Shown here piece after piece: positions 22,838 through 32,394 of a stretch of DNA of 64,000 nucleotides. The stretch is taken from assembly GCA_023105745.1 (NCBI GenBank), contig JALGQZ010000007.1, positions 52,185,569-52,249,568 on the forward strand, in the 5' to 3' direction. Below the pieces are notes generated by a model. It was given only the letters and a program-made list of their open reading frames with translations, was not told the DNA's origin and ran no database searches. The DNA is from Austropuccinia psidii. Lineage: Eukaryota > Basidiomycota > Pucciniomycetes > Pucciniales > Sphaerophragmiaceae. The position numbers were made by a program, and so were the translations under genes. How positions within the stretch are numbered: the stretch's first letter is position 1; each line of letters begins with the position of its first letter.

Positions 22838-25180
22838 TCAGAGTGGTGGATAAGGTCTCTCAATGTTAAGAATAATGTCAACTTCATGACCAATAATGGC
22901 TCCTAGAGGTTCTTTGTCTGTAGCAAATGCTCCTCTGTGGTCATACAAAAGGGAAGAAAGTTCATTTTCTTGTTTATCAGTCAGATGAAGGCTTATTTCA
23001 GCCTCATTCAACTGTTCAGACTTAAATTTTTCTAAGTCTAAGTTGACTGGTGATACTTTGTTTACTATAATCTGTCTTTTAAGTGGTAAAAAGGCAAATT
23101 TTTGGCGCTTATTGTCTCCAATAGTAAAGTATCTGTCTTTGTTATTATGTAAATCTATCCCATACATGATTAAATAGTCATTTCCCAATATAAAATGGGT
23201 ACTAGAGCAATTTTCCATAACAACAAATTCAACTATGATCCTTAAATTCCCATTTATGTGTGGTAATATGACATTGGTCTCAAAGATTCCTAATGCTTTC
23301 ATTGGATTACTTGCACTGTTGAATTTTATTCCATCAATTGGTAACAATTGGTCTTCAAAATTTGGTACACAAGTCTTAAGAAAAGATTTTCCAACACAAG
23401 AGCAGAAGGCTCCTGGGTCAAGCAAACGTTTGGTGGGCTTGTTGTCAATCACCACTTCTGTTATACAGGAGTTACCAGCTGTATAACCTTTCCCTTCATT
23501 TGGTTTTGTCTTCATAAGTTGTGCATCTTGAACTTTTGATAAATCAACTTGACCATTGCTCAATTGTGGCAAGTGGGAATATGATTCGATGATGTCAAAA
23601 GTAGCATTGATATTTTCTATATCTTTTGAAGATTCAGAACATATGGATGACTTATCATCTGAATTGTCTTCAGTTATGTCTTCTTTTTCAACATCTGGTT
23701 CTTTTTCAATGTCAATTTCATTGATTTTTACCCTTTTTGGACATGTATTGGCTAAATGGGTGGTGCTTTGGCAAATATGGCACTTTCTGACTGTATCTGC
23801 AGATTTATATTTAATATTACTAGAATTTTCTTTGGGTTTTTTGTCCACAGAATCTTTCCAAGGTGTATTAAACCTTGTTTTGAGATTCACCCTACTAGAA
23901 CCAATTTTGGTTCTGGTGGTTACTTCTTCTAGTATATTGATAATATCCTCTGCTGAAGATTTTTCATTAGTCCTGCTTTTGACAGAATGCTCTAAGTTAC
24001 CTCCACATTGTCTCAGAATTTTTCTATGGATCATAAATTCTGACATGTCAGGATATAATGCTGTTAATCTGTCCTTTTGTTGGCAAAACCATGGTAAAGC
24101 TTTGTCTTTATCAGCATTAAATTTGGCAGATTCAAAGGCTGTTTCAACTTTAAACCTCCAAGCATCATTTGCCCATTTGTTGATGATTCGGCTTTTCCAC
24201 CAAGTCCAACTCTGGTGTCCATGTGCTTGTCTTATTTTGATGTACCATCTGTGAGCTGGTTTGGTAAACAAGGTGTTAAACCTGGCTGTTACCAATCTGT
24301 CTGGTAATTCAAAATCTTCTTTGATCATGTCAATACCTCTCATGAATTCCATATGGTCATACTCTCCTTCACCACTGAAGTGAGGCCATTCTTTAAGTTT
24401 TGGAACTTCTTTCAAGAGTGCTTGGCCCATTGATGGTTCTAAGTTATGAAAAGAAGTGGATAATTCATTTTTTAATTGTGAATTATCAGGATCCAATACT
24501 TGTGGATTTGGAATTCTTGTGCCCTCATTTTGATTTAGAGGTGTAGACATTCTTGGTATGGTGTTCAGTATTTGTTCAATGTCATTCATTTTACTGTTGC
24601 TACACCTTTGGGAATTTCTGTATTCATGTTGGAAGCTTTGTATTAAATTTATTACTTCAATTTTATACATGTCTTCCTTATGTGTCAGTTCGTGCCATAA
24701 CTCTGCCTGTCTTGTATTATCAGCAGTGACTTGATTCAATTTCATTGATAATTTTGATATTTCTTCTTGTGAAGCATCAAAACACTTTTTCAAGGCAATG
24801 GTATATGTCTTTACTTCAGTAAATGAATTTGAAATGTCATGAAGGACTTTCTTGTTATCTGTCTTGATAATATTTATGGCTTGTTTAATTCTTGTTTCAA
24901 TTATGTCATCAATATTGAATTTAGAATATTTATCTGTTAATTCTTTAATAATGACAGATTGTTCATTTATTTTATTGTTAGAAGAATTATCATTATTGGA
25001 ATTTTTAATTGCTCTTAAAACCTTTTCAAAACACATAAGTGTTTCATTAATTTGGCACAGACTCAGGTTGCTTGTTTTAATGTTGTTACAAATGGTTTCA
25101 TTTTTATCAGAAAGATGTTTTTTCACGTCATTTATAGCATCATACAGCTCTGGGATGGAATCAAATATATCAGAAATCAT
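22838..25180 (-). CDS. Gag and protease of the A element, 780 codons
   Basis: Residues 1-250 are Lys/Asn/Ile-rich and helical. The capsid-like domain covers about 250-410 (FSGEGEYDHMEF, SWTWWKSRIINKWANDAW, QCGGNLEHSVK). A CCHC knuckle, CHICQSTTHLANTC, at residues 467-480 (23741-23782) marks nucleocapsid. After an acidic Ser-rich spacer comes the protease, with LLDPGAFCSC at 586-595 and FILGNDYL at 663-670, then the pre-RT block DKEPLGAIIGHEVDI. The active-site triad reads Asp-Pro-Gly rather than Asp-Thr-Gly. The ATG overlaps the stop of ORF1 in the bases ATGA (25180-25177). The frame ends at the TGA at 22838, which is a nonsense change within the original gag-pol polyprotein. Confidence 0.9.
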   Translation of the reverse strand: MISDIFDSIPELYDAINDVKKHLSDKNETICNNIKTSNLSLCQINETLMCFEKVLRAIKNSNNDNSSNNKINEQSVIIKELTDKYSKFNIDDIIETRIKQAINIIKTDNKKVLHDISNSFTEVKTYTIALKKCFDASQEEISKLSMKLNQVTADNTRQAELWHELTHKEDMYKIEVINLIQSFQHEYRNSQRCSNSKMNDIEQILNTIPRMSTPLNQNEGTRIPNPQVLDPDNSQLKNELSTSFHNLEPSMGQALLKEVPKLKEWPHFSGEGEYDHMEFMRGIDMIKEDFELPDRLVTARFNTLFTKPAHRWYIKIRQAHGHQSWTWWKSRIINKWANDAWRFKVETAFESAKFNADKDKALPWFCQQKDRLTALYPDMSEFMIHRKILRQCGGNLEHSVKSRTNEKSSAEDIINILEEVTTRTKIGSSRVNLKTRFNTPWKDSVDKKPKENSSNIKYKSADTVRKCHICQSTTHLANTCPKRVKINEIDIEKEPDVEKEDITEDNSDDKSSICSESSKDIENINATFDIIESYSHLPQLSNGQVDLSKVQDAQLMKTKPNEGKGYTAGNSCITEVVIDNKPTKRLLDPGAFCSCVGKSFLKTCVPNFEDQLLPIDGIKFNSASNPMKALGIFETNVILPHINGNLRIIVEFVVMENCSSTHFILGNDYLIMYGIDLHNNKDRYFTIGDNKRQKFAFLPLKRQIIVNKVSPVNLDLEKFKSEQLNEAEISLHLTDKQENELSSLLYDHRGAFATDKEPLGAIIGHEVDIILNIERPYPPL

Positions 25181-25548
25181 TTCTGGAATCTTAATCTGGC
25201 TTCCTCCTTCTTCTGTAATTCCATCATGGTTCTGACCATCTGGAATACATTTTCCATGGCATTCTGCTTAATCTTTGGAATCCTGTAGCCTTGGCTGTAA
25301 GGTTTTGGGGCTGGTGCCTTCCCTTTGCCCTTGTTTGGAGCTTGTGGCTGCTTTTTCACGTTGGAATTGCTGCTGCTGGCCACTGGGGCTGTTTTTGGCA
25401 TTGGTTTGGGTGGTGGAGGGTTGTTTTTCCTCCATTCTAGTGTCAAAAGCATCATGTTTTTCTTCTCCATCAATGGATGCCATCCATTGAGCAATTTGCA
25501 AGTGTTGGGATGGCCCAGGAGTTTCCTTACTGTCAGGTAAGAATTCAT
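25177..25548 (-). CDS. ORF1, small basic protein ahead of gag in the A element
   Basis: A 123-codon frame in the +1 register relative to gag. It begins with a helical WKNCMNSYLTVRKLLG-type block, then LLNGWHPL, a Pro/Gln/Lys-rich linker, and a C-terminal block GYRIPKIKQNAMENVF followed by RTMMELQKKEEARLRFQK, ending at the TGA of ATGA (25180-25177). The GW-x-P motif and the RIP...AMENVF...RT block recur in ORF1 of D (2325-2753) and E (57139-57577). The frame is open upstream of the first ATG as far as about 25600. The gag frame is also nearly open over the same DNA (one TAA at 25268). I do not know the function; a nucleic-acid-binding Gag accessory is possible from the charge. Confidence 0.55.
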   Translation of the reverse strand: MNSYLTVRKLLGHPNTCKLLNGWHPLMEKKNMMLLTLEWRKNNPPPPKPMPKTAPVASSSNSNVKKQPQAPNKGKGKAPAPKPYSQGYRIPKIKQNAMENVFQMVRTMMELQKKEEARLRFQK

Positions 25549-25827
25549 GCAATTCTTCCACAGGTCTGCAAGGATCTGGTACTCTTTGAATTGAAGTTCA
25601 TTGTTTTATGCACTGTGGCTGGCTTTGTATATGTCCACAGAGGCTTGTTGTGGCGGGGGTCAGCTCTTTTTGAAGGTAAAATGGTATTATCAGCTTCAGA
25701 ATGACCCATTTTAGTTGTTTGGAAGTCATCAACTGACCCCTTTCCTTCTGTACCTGATTGGCCTCTGTCATAATCACGTCTATTACCTTTTTGGGAGCTG
25801 CTTGAGGGGTTGTAGCTGGCTTCTGAT
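25268..25827 (-). pseudogene. Gag-frame N-terminal extension (second exon) of the A element
   Basis: In the gag register, 25268-25561 is open for 97 codons (EELHEFLPDSKETPGPS, then a Gln/Ser/Thr-rich part, ending LQDSKD) and a single TAA at 25268-25270 separates it from the gag ATG. Upstream, after the candidate splice acceptor at 25828, a frame beginning QKPATTPQAAPKKVIDVI runs to about 25640, with frame changes before it meets this one. It either encodes the N-terminus of Gag or is simply the other face of ORF1. The stop and frame changes mean it is broken in this copy. Confidence 0.45.
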
Positions 25828-25891
25828 CTGGTTGAAGACATAATTATGGTTAAAAAGGCTCAAAATAGTAATTTTACGTCAAAAAACTTAC
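25828..25891 (-). other. Candidate 64-nt intron in the A element
   Basis: Minus strand: donor GTAAGT at 25891-25886, a TTTTTAACC stretch suitable for branch and pyrimidine region, and acceptor ...TCAACCAG ending at 25828. Splicing joins KDLAN to NQKPATTPQAAPKKV in frame and skips the stops in between. Matching introns can be drawn in D (2990-3075) and E (56765-56828), all ending CCAG. Confidence 0.5.
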
Positions 25892-26078
25892 TATTGGCCA
25901 AATCTTTGGCTTTCTGAAGAGTATTACTTATGTCCAAGTTAATTAACTCAGAAGATATTGGTTCAGGTTGGTTATTATGAGTCACAATAACAGTACTATT
26001 ATGATCAGAATTAACAGTACTGGAAGGGATAATGCTGGTTACTGTTGAGGCTGTTTCAATGTTTTCTTGTCTTACCAT
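25892..26078 (-). CDS. First coding exon of the A element, Ser/Thr/Asn-rich leader
   Basis: The first ATG is at 26078-26076 (MVRQENIETASTV...). The exon is rich in Ser, Thr, Asn and Ile and ends QKAKDLAN at the candidate donor 25891. Just upstream the minus strand reads TTCATTAATTTTAG followed by TGTCTGAC (TAG at 26092-26090), which resembles a second splice acceptor, so the true first exon could be further upstream. No domain is recognisable. Confidence 0.45.
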
Positions 26079-26092
26079 GTTGTCAGACACTA

Positions 26093-26311
26093 AAATTAAT
26101 GAAAAAGCCAATTAATTAAGTAAAAAAAGGTTATTTCAAAAAAGAAATAAAAAATAAAAGCCTCACTTATAATATGAAAAAAATTATTTTTTATGGATTT
26201 TTTGGATTGTAAGTATTTTTTATATGTTTTTAAATTTTTCAATATAAGAAAAAGATTCAAAAAGAGTAAAAAAATATGTCACAGGTAAAATATCATGGCT
26301 GGGCCCCCAAA
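26093..26311 (-). other. Leader and primer-binding site of the A element
   Basis: The leader holds no gene that I can see. The primer-binding site TGGGGGCCCAGCC (minus strand of 26309-26297) lies two bases from the 5' LTR. It shares TGGGGGCC with B, D and E. Confidence 0.75.
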
Positions 26312-28142
26312 TATAAGGTGTGGATATGAAACTTTGATTAAAAATCAAGTACTTTTCATGTCCTTAAAATTTGTATAAGGTAAAAATTCAGTTAAAAATA
26401 GTATGAAATATTATTTTTAAGTGAGAACACGCAAATTTATTGTTTATAACGTTATTAGTATAAAACAATAATATTATAAAATTTCATTGTTTTACCAAAA
26501 ATAAAAATTTATCCAAAAAATACTCTACAAGACATATTTTAAGGCTACAAAAGAAATTTCTTCAAGAGCAATTTCAATTGGAATTAATTGAGCAAAGAAC
26601 TGCAAGCAATTAATTAAAGAACAAAGTCTTTAAAAAGAATATTAAAGAGAAAAAATGCCCAAAAGTGACCAGAGTGAATTTGGAAACAAAGTGACAAAGT
26701 TTACAGTGATGAAAGATGCTTTAATTCACTTTTGGGGTGGTTCAGGGGTAAAAATGATTATAAGAGTTACAAACAATGATTATAATTATTTTTTTTTTAC
26801 GTGGTTAAAAGGATTAAAATGACTTAAAAATGGTGGTTGGAATCTTTGATTGATTGGTTTAACAGTGTTTAAGCTAATTAATAAAAGGAAAAGATTCTAA
26901 CATGAAGAGAAAAGTGGGGCAAAGAAGACATTCTTTTATAGCCATCAATTCTCTTACTCCAAAAGTAAAATTTACTCTTGTCAGTCGTGAAAAACAGTCT
27001 GACAACAGAAAAGCCAATTATGGCATCATTGAACCCTGGTTAAGACCAAAAAGGGATGGTTTAAGCCAATGTTAGCCATTTTATACCCTTAAATCAGCCA
27101 TTGCTATAGCAATACCAGGCCTAGAGCCTTCAAATCACGTCAGAATGTGTGTCAGAGGCGTAGAAACCAGTTAAAACTGTTTTTACTATGATTATTTTAT
27201 CTTAAAGGTAGTTTTACCCTCTTGGCAACAGCTAAAACTACCCCAGTTGGTATCAAAACCTCATCATCAATTGAGTCCACAGACCCTGTAACTCAACTCC
27301 AGGCCAAAAGTGATGACCTTTTGCATGAATTTTGACATCTCACGCCTGTCAGCAAGGATTTTGGGGGTCTAGCTCCCCCTTAGAGCTGGAGTTCCTTTCC
27401 CCCCCCAAATTTAATCTTTCCAATTTATTTTTCCTTTAATTCCTCATCATGTATTATACTTATAATTTACATATGTAATTCAATTCAATTGTACAGTACA
27501 ATACAGTAATAATTGACACCTCATATGTAAATCAAAGCTCACTTATGTAATAGACGCGCACATTTTGACATTTCAATTGAATTCAATTGAAAATACTTCA
27601 ATTCCTCATAACTTCTAAGCTAAACACAACACCTAAATATTAACACAAAAACTGATGGTTAACACCACATGTGGTGTGAATTAAATTAAGGTTTTGCGGA
27701 TTTTCAACTTTTGTATTGAAAATACTAAAAACTTAATTTAAGCTTATTTAGAGTTGAGTTACAAGAATTTCACTCAGAGGTGACCCCACCTGATTTTTTA
27801 TGAGGAATCCAATGGTGAAATAATTTTCTTGTGTTTATTCATTGAATAAAAAGTTATAATAATTTTCATTTAACCTTTTTCCAAATTTATTTATTTTTTC
27901 ACAGTTTTGTTAAAATTTCATTTTTACTTAATTTTTTCAAGTATAAATGTAATTTTATACTTACAAAATTTAATGTAATTTTATTCTTAAATTGTAATTA
28001 ATTTTTTATTTTTTAATATAATTTTAAATTTATATTTTTATTTTTATTTTAATAATATAAATAAATTTATTTTATTTATATTAATATGTTATTTTTGTAT
28101 TTGTGGTCTTTTGGGTATATGAAATTACCTCTAAGGCTCTCA
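26312..28142 (-). repeat. 5' LTR of the complete A element
   Basis: 1831 bp, the same length as the left LTR. The left terminus reads TATAAGG instead of TGTAAGG, a single G-to-A change at the end next to the primer-binding site. The right terminus is GGCTCTCA followed directly by the duplication TTAGT. The TATA box is at 26933-26940 on the minus strand. Confidence 0.95.
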
Positions 28143-28515
28143 TTAGTTAATATAAATAGTATTTATATTAATTTATAACTTTAATATTGGTAATAATATT
28201 GTTGTGAATTACTTTTTATTAATAAAAAACAATTTTTAAGCCTTTATTATTTGTTTGTAACAATAATAAAGTGCCATTAAATATATTAATTATTCTATAT
28301 TAATATATTTATTTTATTATATTATATTTTATAATATAAGCTATATTACCATATTTAATTGATAATATAATTACTTTTATGCCATAATTATAATAATTCT
28401 TTATTATTATAATTATTTTTATCTTATTTATTTCATTTATAAGGACATTCATAGTAAAATAAGTAAAATATTAGTAATTGTTACTTATTGTTTCATAGTC
28501 AAACCTCACACATAT

Positions 28516-28771
28516 AGCTCTTGGTCAATATCAAAAACCAAAAGAAAAAAGAAATAATTCTCAAATGTATCAAAGTGTTTCAAGACATTCAAGAAATTTA
28601 GGTAATCCATCTTCAAATACAGGTCTGGAAGGATCAATTTAAGATTGGGTGAAGGCTATGTTTGGAATTAAAGCACCTTCCTCTTTAATCCATCCACCCC
28701 ACACTGCAGAAGAGCTTGAAAATTGTGAACACAACCTTTCAGCCTGTAAGCATAAATACCACGTCCGTATG
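28516..28771 (+). pseudogene. Tnp2-like (CACTA) transposase locus, upstream fragment cut off by the B element
   Basis: The reading frame QYQKPKEKRNNSQMYQSVSR...GLEGSI, then DWVKAMFGIKAPSSLIHPPH and HNLSACKHKYHVRM, is open apart from one stop. It reaches the B insertion at 28772 and continues in the same sense at 43147 (KGSLDSALREFGNMIENEKY), so the 14.4 kb B element split a single coding region. Identification as Tnp2-type rests on the domains further downstream (45.9-48.6 kb). The left side was separated from 16436 by the D LTR. Confidence 0.5.
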
Positions 28772-30186
28772 TGTCAGGCTGAGTCTATGATAAAGGTGTA
28801 TAATTGTATTTACAGGCTTTAACTATGACTGTGAAATGGTAGAAATGGTAATAGAAAGATTTGTTGATTGTAATAAGGGCTTTACTATAATGATATAGTG
28901 GTGGTGAGCACTGCTGAAAGCCCTGGGCTCAGTCTTACAAGTTGGATTACTATAATAAGAGCTACAATACTTAGATTTAAAGTATAACCTGGTTATTTTC
29001 CAAGGGTATAACTGTTTTTGACAGTTGCACTATGTAGGAATTTAAGAGCAGGATGAGGATTCCTTTCCTGGAAGTGAAAAGGCCTCCTTTTATCCTGAAA
29101 TGGGATGAAAAGGCTGCTAGACCTTTTCACATAGAGGATGTGAAGATTTCTTACTCTCACAGACAGGATTGTGGTTTGAAAAAGGCCTGTATAGCCTGTA
29201 TAGGGCTCATATGTGGTTTTGAAACCACATTTGGGAAGTGTTCACCAATACAGGGTGAAAAATTTCATCTGGGGACCACATAGCCTGATTCTGACGTGTA
29301 TGATGCATAGAATGCTGTAAAGAACCTCTATAGGACCCCAGTATTGAATTAAATATGAGGTATTGAAGTAAAGACAAGCTTCTTTGTCTGTTTGACACCT
29401 CATAATCATAGTCATGGGATATTATCCCATGGCAAGGCTGTATTGGCCAAACTGTGGGATTATGACCTTAAAACAGCCATAGCTTTGTCAGTTTTTGAAA
29501 AATCAACTTCAAAATTGGTTCTGTGTGTAGCCCTGTATGTGGTCTACACAATGGTACCTCATTTGGTATGGCTATAATTAAATATGGCAAAGGTATGCCA
29601 TGTACAAGAATTTTGCACATATGCATGTTTTAGGCAAAAAGCTGTATTGGTCTTGTTTGCTTTACAGCTTTTGTTCTAGATCGAATATGGGAAAACGAAG
29701 GGCACCATCAGATACCATTGATTGTGCTCTTTCCAAAAGGACCCCACTTTAGGTATCTCACACTAAAATGGTAGAAGTTAGATGAGAGGTGAATATTTTA
29801 TTTGCCCTTATTTGGCCTCAATTTGGCCACAACTTTTGTAATACTGGTGCTAGCTTATTTTGGCTGGCACCATTGGATAGCACTGACTTAGAGATTCATT
29901 TTGAATAACAAGTTTATGTGGTTAAGCCTCTTCCTCTGTCTTTCAGATGAGAGGTGAAAATTAAGGTTTATGCTCAGCAACAACTTTGAGCAGGAATAAA
30001 TTTGTTATTCTTTGTCCTATGGTGATAAGACTTGCATATTTGGAAAGGGCTGAGTTTTATCTTTCCTTTGATACATTTCAAGCCGATTTGGCTCAGCTCC
30101 ATGTTTTGGTGGTATCTTGGCTATACCATTGATTTATGGTATTTGGCTGTCATGCTTGTGCTCTGGTTTTGAGTCACAGGCTGACA
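28772..30186 (-). repeat. 3' LTR of the B element
   Basis: It begins TGTCAGGCTGAGTCTATG and ends TGAGTCACAGGCTGACA, 1415 bp, and pairs with 41730-43141. Open frames inside it (29053-29283, 29392-29577 and on the other strand) recur in every B LTR as non-coding LTR sequence. Confidence 0.92.
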
Positions 30187-30207
30187 TACCCTCCCTCTAA
30201 AAAAAGG
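30187..30207 (-). other. Polypurine tract of the B element
   Basis: The minus strand reads TTTTTTTAGAGGGAGGGTA directly followed by the LTR start TGTCAGCC, as expected for plus-strand priming. Confidence 0.75.
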
Positions 30208-30211
30208 CTCA

Positions 30212-30505
30212 TCATTGATGAGAATTCTCAGTCCTCCTAGAGGCTCCTAATCTTCTTAAATGAAGGTTCCCATCTGGTATGGCATCTTCTGCCAACCACT
30301 TGTCCTTCTCAGCTGTATTGTTCTTGAATCTGACTAAGTACTGTCTCTGATCCTTAACATTAAGTCTGACCTTCCTGGCCTCGATAATTTTCTTCACACA
30401 TCCAGGGGAGTCCTCCACTTCCACTATTTCTGCTGGGGTGGGGTTCTTCTTCCTGGAGGTGAAGCTATCCCCCTCTGTCTGGAAGTATGGCTTGACAAAA
30501 CTCAC
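30212..30505 (-). pseudogene. C-terminal chromodomain of family B pol
   Basis: The frame contains SFVKPYFQTEGDSF, then KKIIEARKVRLNVKDQ and the chromodomain core RQYLVRFKNNTAEKDKWLAE with the following helix LHLRRLGASRR. This is the same architecture as the A element. A one-base frameshift at about 30502-30510 separates it from the integrase frame (KHPVFP / VSFVKPY boundary). The stop at its end is the natural end of pol. Confidence 0.88.
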
Positions 30506-32394
30506 TGGAAAACTGGGTGTTTCCTGGGAAATTCTTCTGTGAGTTTGACTTCCACTGCATTTTTTCCTATAAATTTAATGATAGTGAAGGGCCCTACAAA
30601 TGAGTCTCTCATTTTCTTAGGTCCTTTGAGATTATTAAAGTTCAGTGTAGACACTAACACTTGGTCCCCTTCTTTAAAGTCAGGTTTCATGTGTGATTTG
30701 TCCCACCTCTGCTTATTATATTCTTTTCCCTGAGCTATGCATTTGGCAGCTGTTTCACAAGCTCTCTTCCACATTTTATAGAATTTTTTAGCTATGGGTT
30801 GGATGGTCATAAGATTTTTCTTCAAGTGATCCACAGCAAATAGGGGATTACCCCCTTTTACTACCAGTGCAGCTGTTTTTACTCTGGTAGAGTGCTGACT
30901 TGTGTTATAAGACAGTTGGACTGCTGGTAGAAGGGTAACCCAGTAATAGGTGTAACCTGCATGGTCCTTATATTCCATTTCATAGGCACAGAATCTTCTA
31001 AGGATGTCCTCCATTGTCTGGATCATCCTTTCAGCTAATCCATCTGTTTGTGGATGGTAAGCTGTGGAAAATGCAAGCTTGGTGCCAAGCATGTCATACA
31101 AGTTTGTCCAAAGTTCAGATGGGAACTTTGGGTCCCCATCACTAATGATGATCTTAGGGACTCCACAGGTAGATATGATGTTGTTCCAGGATAACAGAGC
31201 AGTATCCATGGCTGTGTCCTCCTTGTGACATGGTAGGCACATCATACTCTTGCTGAACCTATCAACTATAATTAAGCAGGCATTGAAGTTCTCTTTGCCA
31301 CCTGGGACAAGTCCTGTAACCCAGTCCATGTTGATGGTTTCCCATGGGTGTTTGGGTTCTTCTATGTGTTGAGGTAACCCATACTTCTTCCCAGGCCTTC
31401 TATTTTCCTTTTGATATCTTTTGCAAGTGTTGATGTATTCACTTAATGCTTGTTCCCATTTGGGCCACCAAGAAGTGCTCGCTACCCTTTCTTTGGTCCT
31501 GTCTTCACTCATGTGTCCCATATAGGGGAAGTAATGGCATTCCTGCAGGATCAAAGATATATGGTCTCTGTCTATTATTGTGGGTGCACTAGTGTGCTTA
31601 TCTCTATGGTGGAGCAGGCCATCTATAAGGAAATATTTATTGACCTTATAGTCCCTCAACCAGGGTTCCTCTAACTGGGACTCCAGTTGTGGGCTCCTGT
31701 ACTTTTGTTGGAGGAGTTGCAACAATATTCCACATTGTTTGTGTTTGGCATATGTCTTCATCACTGCATTGAAGAATTCATTATGCATTTCTGAGGAAAT
31801 TATTCCCAATATGGGAGTTCCTGTTCCTTCTGAATCAGTGTTTCCATTGTCTGGGGTACCACTTTCTGGTGCCCATTCAGAAAATATGAAGTTTTTCCTC
31901 CCAGCTATTTCCATGAAATGGATAAGGATCTTTGCTGCTACTTCAGCGTCACAGGCTGGATTGCTTTTGAAATTTTCCAGTGGCAATCTGCTGAGGCCAT
32001 CTGCATTGGTGTGGCTTTTTCCTTCCTTGTATATGATGGTCATATTGCCTCTATACTCTTGGATGGCTATTGGCCACCTCAACATGTGTCTATTGGTAGT
32101 CTTCATGTTTAGTAAAGACTTCAAGGCTGTGCAGTCTGTGTATACTTCAAAGACTGCACCCTCCAAATAATAATGGAGTTTCTCTAGAGCCCAGATTAAG
32201 CCTAGAAATTCATTCTGGGTGGCCCCATACCTGGCTTCTGAATCCTTCAGTTGCCTATAGATGTAACATATTAGTCCCTCTCTTGGTTCACCATCCACGA
32301 TTTGTCTCTGGTGAAGGGCTGCTCCCATGCCTTGACTGCGTGCTGCATCTATGTATAACTTGAATGGTAGTTCAAAGTCAGGCAAGATGAGCAC
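30502..32394 (-). pseudogene. RNase H and integrase of family B pol, 630 codons
   Basis: RNase H residues are D16 (LYIDAA), E62 ([11 protein letters not shown]), D87 (VYTDCTA) and D132 (NADGLSR). In the integrase zinc module H287, H294 and C324 are present, but the fourth ligand is Tyr at 327 (CKRYQKEN instead of CxxC). Catalytic residues are D357 ([13 protein letters not shown]), D419 ([10 protein letters not shown]) and E455 ([11 protein letters not shown]), giving a D-x35-E spacing. The C-terminal integrase region ([18 protein letters not shown]) follows. The loss of one zinc ligand would weaken the N-terminal domain. The frame is otherwise long and intact. Confidence 0.92.

Larger units (their letters stand above)
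18063..28142 (-). mobile_element. Complete family A Ty3/gypsy chromovirus, 10,080 bp
   Basis: Both LTRs are present (18063-19893 and 26312-28142) and flanked by the perfect duplication TTAGT at 18058-18062 and 28143-28147. From right to left, on the minus strand, come primer-binding site, a 5' exon, ORF1, gag, protease, RT, RNase H, integrase, chromodomain and polypurine tract. The two LTRs are very alike by eye, with scattered substitutions only, so this is a fairly recent insertion. It lies inside a solo D LTR and is therefore younger than that. Three in-frame stops and one frameshift in pol, plus one stop in the gag leader frame, mean it cannot be autonomous as read. Confidence 0.95.
16442..28510 (+). 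repeat. Solo LTR of family D, split by the A element
   Basis: The LTR runs 16442-18062 and resumes at 28148-28510, about 1.98 kb in total. It begins TGTGAACCTTTGAGATATG and ends CAAACCTCACA. It is flanked by a perfect five-base target duplication, CATAT, at 16437-16441 and 28511-28515, so it inserted as a D element and then lost its body by LTR-LTR recombination. It is the reverse complement of the D LTR at 3730-5689 in sequence and structure. Removing the A element and one copy of TTAGT restores it. Confidence 0.9.

Noticed and set aside
23556..24254. 232-codon plus-strand open frame
   Set aside because: Opposite strand of the A gag; hydrophobic composition is the usual effect of reading a Lys/Glu-rich gene backwards.
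29053..29577. Plus-strand open frames in the left B LTR
   Set aside because: The same sequence recurs in every B LTR at comparable places and the frames are not conserved.
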